The position numbers and the translations under genes were made by a program. From contig CAZHNG010000042.1 of assembly GCA_964533785.1 (NCBI GenBank), positions 1 through 27,444 of the forward strand: a stretch of 27,444 nucleotides of DNA, read 5' to 3'. Under the pieces are notes generated by a model that was not told the DNA's origin, searched no databases, and saw nothing but the letters and a program-made list of their open reading frames with translations. Numbering within the stretch: position 1 is the stretch's first letter; each line of letters opens with the position of its first letter. Source of the DNA: JANQRV01 sp964533785 (GTDB lineage: Bacteria; Bacteroidota; Bacteroidia; Chitinophagales; Saprospiraceae). Positions 24,227 through 27,444 of this stretch are shown here, in pieces.

Positions 24227-25993
24227 TTGACCGTCCAGGTATTTTTCGATGCCGGCAGAGATGACATTCTGGACCAGGAGATCACCAACCGTTTACAAGG
24301 GAACTATCCGGATTATCAGATCCAGGGAGAATTTATCATCGGAGAGCATGCCTTAGTCGTCAACACCGAAGATGGTTGCAAAAATACAGCCTCCTTCCGC
24401 ATTCCTTTTGAGGTAACAGACTGTATCGTTCCAAGTCCGATATGCCGGAGCGGTATAACGGCCGTTTTAGGCGCCTTGCCGGAAAATACGGATGTGGACG
24501 GAGACGGAGCGTTTGACCGGGCCAGTGCAACGGTATGGGCATCAGATTTTATTGCCAGTCCGACCAATGAATGTTCCGGTCCCGTGCTCTATTCTATCAA
24601 TAGGATAGGAGCAACGCCAAATCCGCTTCAAGATTCTCTGCTATTGACCTGCAAAGATTCAACGACTACCATCGAAGTGGAGATCCATGCCTGGGATGCT
24701 TTCGGCAACAATGCATTTTGCACATCGACGGTAGATGTACAAGATAATGGATTTGGCTTATGCGAAAGTTTCGCGGGTGCGATAACCGGCAGTATAAAAT
24801 CTCCGACAGACCTGAGTATTCCGGATGTTGAGATCAATTTATTTGATGGAACTGACACCAGCAAAATAGTTACTGGGAACAACGGCCTATTTGAGTTTCC
24901 GGAATTAAGGGAGAATATGAATTATACCGTTACTCCCTTCCTGGACACGGACCATTCAAATGGCGTTACGACTTTCGACCTGGTTGGCATCAGCCGGCAT
25001 ATTTTAGGCATTCAAGTTTTAGGTTCGCCCTATTTGATGATCGCCGCGGATGTCAACAATTCCCGAACGATCACAACGGTAGACCTGATCTTGATCCGGC
25101 GACTGGTTTTACGGGTAGATCCACGGTTTAACAATAATACCAGTTGGCGGTTCATAGACGCTGATTACGAATTCCCCGTTGCGGAAAACCCCTGGTTTGA
25201 ACCTTTTCCCGAGTCCATCACCATAGAAAACCTGGCTGGTACGGCTAAAGATATCGACTTCGTAGCGGTCAAGATCGGTGATGTAAACAATTCTGCCATC
25301 CCTTCAATAGGAGCTCCTCCGATCGAAGTACGCAGTGAGCATGAGCCTTTGCTGATTCATGCGAATGAAGTACAATCTACTCAAAGCGAGGTTACCAGCA
25401 TGGTATTCACGGCCGGAAACCTCAATAATTACGAAGGTTTCCAATTCACATTGGATTATGGTGACCTTGAATTACAAGGTATTCAATACCATCTTCTGAA
25501 AGATTTTAATCTTGGCCGGCACGATGAACGATCCGCCTTGACTATAAGCTGGAATGGGAAGGAATTAAATCCGGACACCAAACTGTTCACGCTCGATTTT
25601 AAATCCATTCCAGGCAAGAAAGTAGCGGAAGCCATAATGATTACTTCTCAACTCACTCCAGCAGAAGCCTATCCCGTGCAGGCTGCGGGGCAATTTTCCG
25701 ATGTCAGCCTCCAGGTACTGCAAGATCATTCTTCCGATGTTGTTCAACTGGGACAGAATTACCCTAATCCGGCTGTAGATCACACCTATATCCCCTTTTA
25801 TATTTCTCAGCCATCGGAGGTCCAACTGCTTGTTTATGATGTCAATGGTAAAGTGATGACCTCCATGGTGCAGCAATTTGACCGTGGAGATCATACGATT
25901 TTGGTGGATTGCGCCGATTGGCCGGCGGGTGTATTTACGTATCAACTGGAACCTCGATATGGGAAAAAAGCCCGGAAGATGGTGAAACGGTGA
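24227..25993 (+). CDS. Giant secreted protein, 3' part: CarboxypepD-like, dockerin-like, cohesin-like and T9SS type A sorting domain
   Basis: 588 codons from TTG 24227, but the frame is open from 24176 and this is the continuation of the preceding gene, not an independent one. Positions from the TTG: Ig/HYR-like end (1-180), a carboxypeptidase-regulatory-like domain (183-237, GAITGSIKS...GNNGLFEFPELRENMNYTV), two dockerin-like repeats (241-262 and 275-296, D-x-N/D-x-S plus a hydrophobic helix, e.g. DVNNSRTITTVDLILIRR), a cohesin-like beta domain (about 375-495), and a C-terminal sorting domain (508-588: LGQNYPNPAVDHTYIPF...VYDVNGKVM...DWPAGVFTYQL, basic end). The last is the typical type A signal for T9SS export and attachment or release. 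Stop TGA at 25991-25993. Confidence 0.82.
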   Translation: MTVQVFFDAGRDDILDQEITNRLQGNYPDYQIQGEFIIGEHALVVNTEDGCKNTASFRIPFEVTDCIVPSPICRSGITAVLGALPENTDVDGDGAFDRASATVWASDFIASPTNECSGPVLYSINRIGATPNPLQDSLLLTCKDSTTTIEVEIHAWDAFGNNAFCTSTVDVQDNGFGLCESFAGAITGSIKSPTDLSIPDVEINLFDGTDTSKIVTGNNGLFEFPELRENMNYTVTPFLDTDHSNGVTTFDLVGISRHILGIQVLGSPYLMIAADVNNSRTITTVDLILIRRLVLRVDPRFNNNTSWRFIDADYEFPVAENPWFEPFPESITIENLAGTAKDIDFVAVKIGDVNNSAIPSIGAPPIEVRSEHEPLLIHANEVQSTQSEVTSMVFTAGNLNNYEGFQFTLDYGDLELQGIQYHLLKDFNLGRHDERSALTISWNGKELNPDTKLFTLDFKSIPGKKVAEAIMITSQLTPAEAYPVQAAGQFSDVSLQVLQDHSSDVVQLGQNYPNPAVDHTYIPFYISQPSEVQLLVYDVNGKVMTSMVQQFDRGDHTILVDCADWPAGVFTYQLEPRYGKKARKMVKR

Positions 25994-26013
25994 TGGGGAG
26001 TATTTAGTGATGG

Positions 26014-26823
26014 TTGGGGAGGAAGAGTAAATACCGGTACAATGGTAAGGAATTGAACACAGATCTTGATTTAAATTGGTTGGATTATGGGGCGAGGTAT
26101 TACGATCCCGGGACGTCCCGCTTCACCTCGATCGACCGATTCGCCGAAAAGTATGCTTTCCAGTCGCCTTACACCTATGCTGCCAACAACCCGATCAAGT
26201 TCATCGATGTCAATGGGGATAGTATAGGGGTTAACCTATTAAATAGTGCTTCCCAAGAAGGCTTTGACGCCTTTTTTGCAACCAAGGAAGGGAAAGCATT
26301 TATTGGTCAATTTGCGGCAAAAGGACAAACTGTAAACGGTTATACATTCAAGGCCGATGGCAAATACCATATCCAAGGTATTGACTTGGTATACAGTGAT
26401 CGAGATTTTGGAAAAGGAGAAGAAAGCACAGGTGCAGAAACAACAGGTGGCACTAAAGGGGGGACGTTTATTGAGGGTAGACTTAAACTTGGGGTATCAA
26501 TAAATACTACAGCGGAAGAAACATCGCTTATTGATAGGATCACTGCTGTTACTCATGAATCCTTCTTGCATGTTCAAGAGTATTCTTTTGATTATTCGGA
26601 CAACAAGAAATTGGATTTTTCCCATGGTCCGTTTTACAATAAAACCAAGAATAATAGCCCGAGCAGCCGTCATCATTTGATGTTTCATCATAAGCCGAAC
26701 GCTTCAACAACTCACCCCTTGGCAACAAAGGGACTGAGGGTGTTAGAGAGCGTCAACAGCCGAAATAACCTAGGATATTCAAGAACTCAACTATGGAATA
26801 AGATATGGACTTTTTGGGATTAA
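26014..26823 (+). CDS. Rhs-family C-terminal tip: core fragment plus variable toxin-type domain
   Basis: 269 codons from TTG 26014; the frame is open only from 26011 and has no ATG before residue 223, so translation is uncertain. Residues 7-69 are the end of an Rhs core (YRYNGKEL, LDYGARYYDPGTSRFTSIDRF, SPYTYAANNPIKFIDVNGDS), the usual junction to a variable toxin domain. Residues 70-269 are unlike any neighbour, AT-richer, and contain THESFLH (180-186, an HExxxH-like set) and a second His cluster RHHLMFHH (219-226), suggesting a metal-dependent hydrolase, though the specific family is not recognised. The rest of the Rhs protein is absent: 20 bp upstream is the stop of the T9SS cargo gene. 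Its stop overlaps the next gene. An orphan toxin cassette is the best reading. Confidence 0.7.
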   Translation: MGRKSKYRYNGKELNTDLDLNWLDYGARYYDPGTSRFTSIDRFAEKYAFQSPYTYAANNPIKFIDVNGDSIGVNLLNSASQEGFDAFFATKEGKAFIGQFAAKGQTVNGYTFKADGKYHIQGIDLVYSDRDFGKGEESTGAETTGGTKGGTFIEGRLKLGVSINTTAEETSLIDRITAVTHESFLHVQEYSFDYSDNKKLDFSHGPFYNKTKNNSPSSRHHLMFHHKPNASTTHPLATKGLRVLESVNSRNNLGYSRTQLWNKIWTFWD

Positions 26824-27407
26824 GAATAGCAATCATTTGTTTAGTCATAATGGGTTGTAGTACGCAAGGAGATCGTACTTACACTTTTATGAAATATAAG
26901 ATAGGCAACCCTATTCCACTTGACACAATGGTCGTGAACATCAAGAGAGATACTTATTGTGTTGACTATGAACCACTTAAGCTTAATTCGCTAAACTGCT
27001 TTAAAATTGATGATAACCAAGAAAGATTGCGTATCAAACCTGAGCATTGCCAAGTTGAAATGCAAATAGCCCTTAAGGTTGGAGAAGTAAGAGATATTGA
27101 ATGCGAGCCAATATTCCCGTTCGTGGGTGAAAGGGTCACCGTACTTGACAAAAAGTTATTCTCTACAGGTGACACAGAATACACTGTTTTTAAACTATAC
27201 AATGAGATTGGTTCTTCGAATCTCAAGAGCTCGACTGTATTTTGGGTACAAAATCACGGCATAGTCATGATTAAATTAAGCGAGGGTGAATATTTTGTAG
27301 TGGATGAGTGGAAACCCGATTTGATCAAAAAAGTTAGAGAGGATTTGAATTTTTCAGAATTATGGCCAATCCCTGCTGCGCCGCCACCTCCAAATTTTGA
27401 AAATTAG
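26805..27407 (+). CDS. Lipoprotein overlapping the Rhs tip; candidate immunity protein
   Basis: A 200-aa protein from ATG 26805, overlapping the end of the Rhs tip by 19 bp. The first 18 residues form a lipoprotein signal: hydrophobic RIAIICLVIMGC with the lipobox Cys at 18. The mature part is mostly beta-rich, with no recognised domain and ending in a Pro-rich IPAAPPPPNFEN. In Rhs and other polymorphic toxin loci the immunity gene follows the toxin immediately, often overlapping; a lipoprotein immunity protein would act in the periplasm against a toxin delivered there. That role is inferred from position and type only. Codon use is AT-rich like the toxin tip. Only 37 bp remain after the stop, with no terminator visible. 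Confidence 0.65.
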   Translation: MDFLGLRIAIICLVIMGCSTQGDRTYTFMKYKIGNPIPLDTMVVNIKRDTYCVDYEPLKLNSLNCFKIDDNQERLRIKPEHCQVEMQIALKVGEVRDIECEPIFPFVGERVTVLDKKLFSTGDTEYTVFKLYNEIGSSNLKSSTVFWVQNHGIVMIKLSEGEYFVVDEWKPDLIKKVREDLNFSELWPIPAAPPPPNFEN

Positions 27408-27444
27408 GAATAAGCCAATCTTGTTTTCACATCCCTGAGCACCG

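Noticed and set aside
1..27444. CRISPR array, tRNA, rRNA or transposase gene
   Set aside because: Reading both strands gave no regularly spaced repeats, no cloverleaf or rRNA-like sequence and no transposase motif.

Overview
The window looks like a chromosomal segment of a member of the Bacteroidota, most likely Saprospiria (Lewinella/Haliscomenobacter-like). Grounds: a PorX-type response regulator, a large secreted protein with a type IX secretion system (T9SS) C-terminal sorting domain, DUF6427 and DUF4240 proteins, and weak purine-rich ribosome binding sites with TAnnTTTG-like -7 elements. The lineage is inferred from gene content only.

Layout: (1) 1-1755, the tail of one probable amidohydrolase and a complete exported amidohydrolase-family protein, separated by a MITE-like insertion with 4-bp target duplication, and closed by a strong terminator. 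(2) 1814-2884, an AT-rich accessory island: a DUF4240 protein, an orphan GIY-YIG-like toxin-type domain, and a second inverted-repeat element. (3) 2925-6974, envelope polysaccharide genes (flippase, Wzz-type chain-length protein, O-antigen ligase/polymerase). (4) 12810-6949 on the minus strand: HD phosphohydrolase, small alpha/beta-barrel protein, DUF6427 membrane protein, purQ and a DUF5682 protein. (5) 12993-16623 on the plus strand: porX, a fumarylacetoacetate hydrolase-family enzyme and metK. (6) 20226-16730 on the minus strand: xth, a 55-aa membrane protein too short for usual ORF cut-offs, a dipeptide epimerase-like enzyme and a Tat-exported sulfite oxidase-like molybdoenzyme. (7) 20629-27407, a giant T9SS-type cargo gene split by a frameshift, then an Rhs C-terminal tip with a probable toxin domain and an overlapping lipoprotein that is a plausible immunity protein.

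Two themes connect the genes. One is secretion and surface biology: PorX regulates T9SS genes in studied Bacteroidota, the 20629-25993 gene encodes a T9SS-type cargo, and the flippase/Wzz/ligase set makes surface glycan. The other is plasticity: two different MITE-like elements, a solo copy of one terminal repeat, two orphan polymorphic-toxin modules, and a frameshift explicable by loss of one copy of a 5-bp direct repeat. I did not find a CRISPR array, tRNA, rRNA or transposase gene. The strongest candidates for something not previously described are the two toxin-like modules, the two mobile-element families, and the DUF5682 gene tied to purQ.
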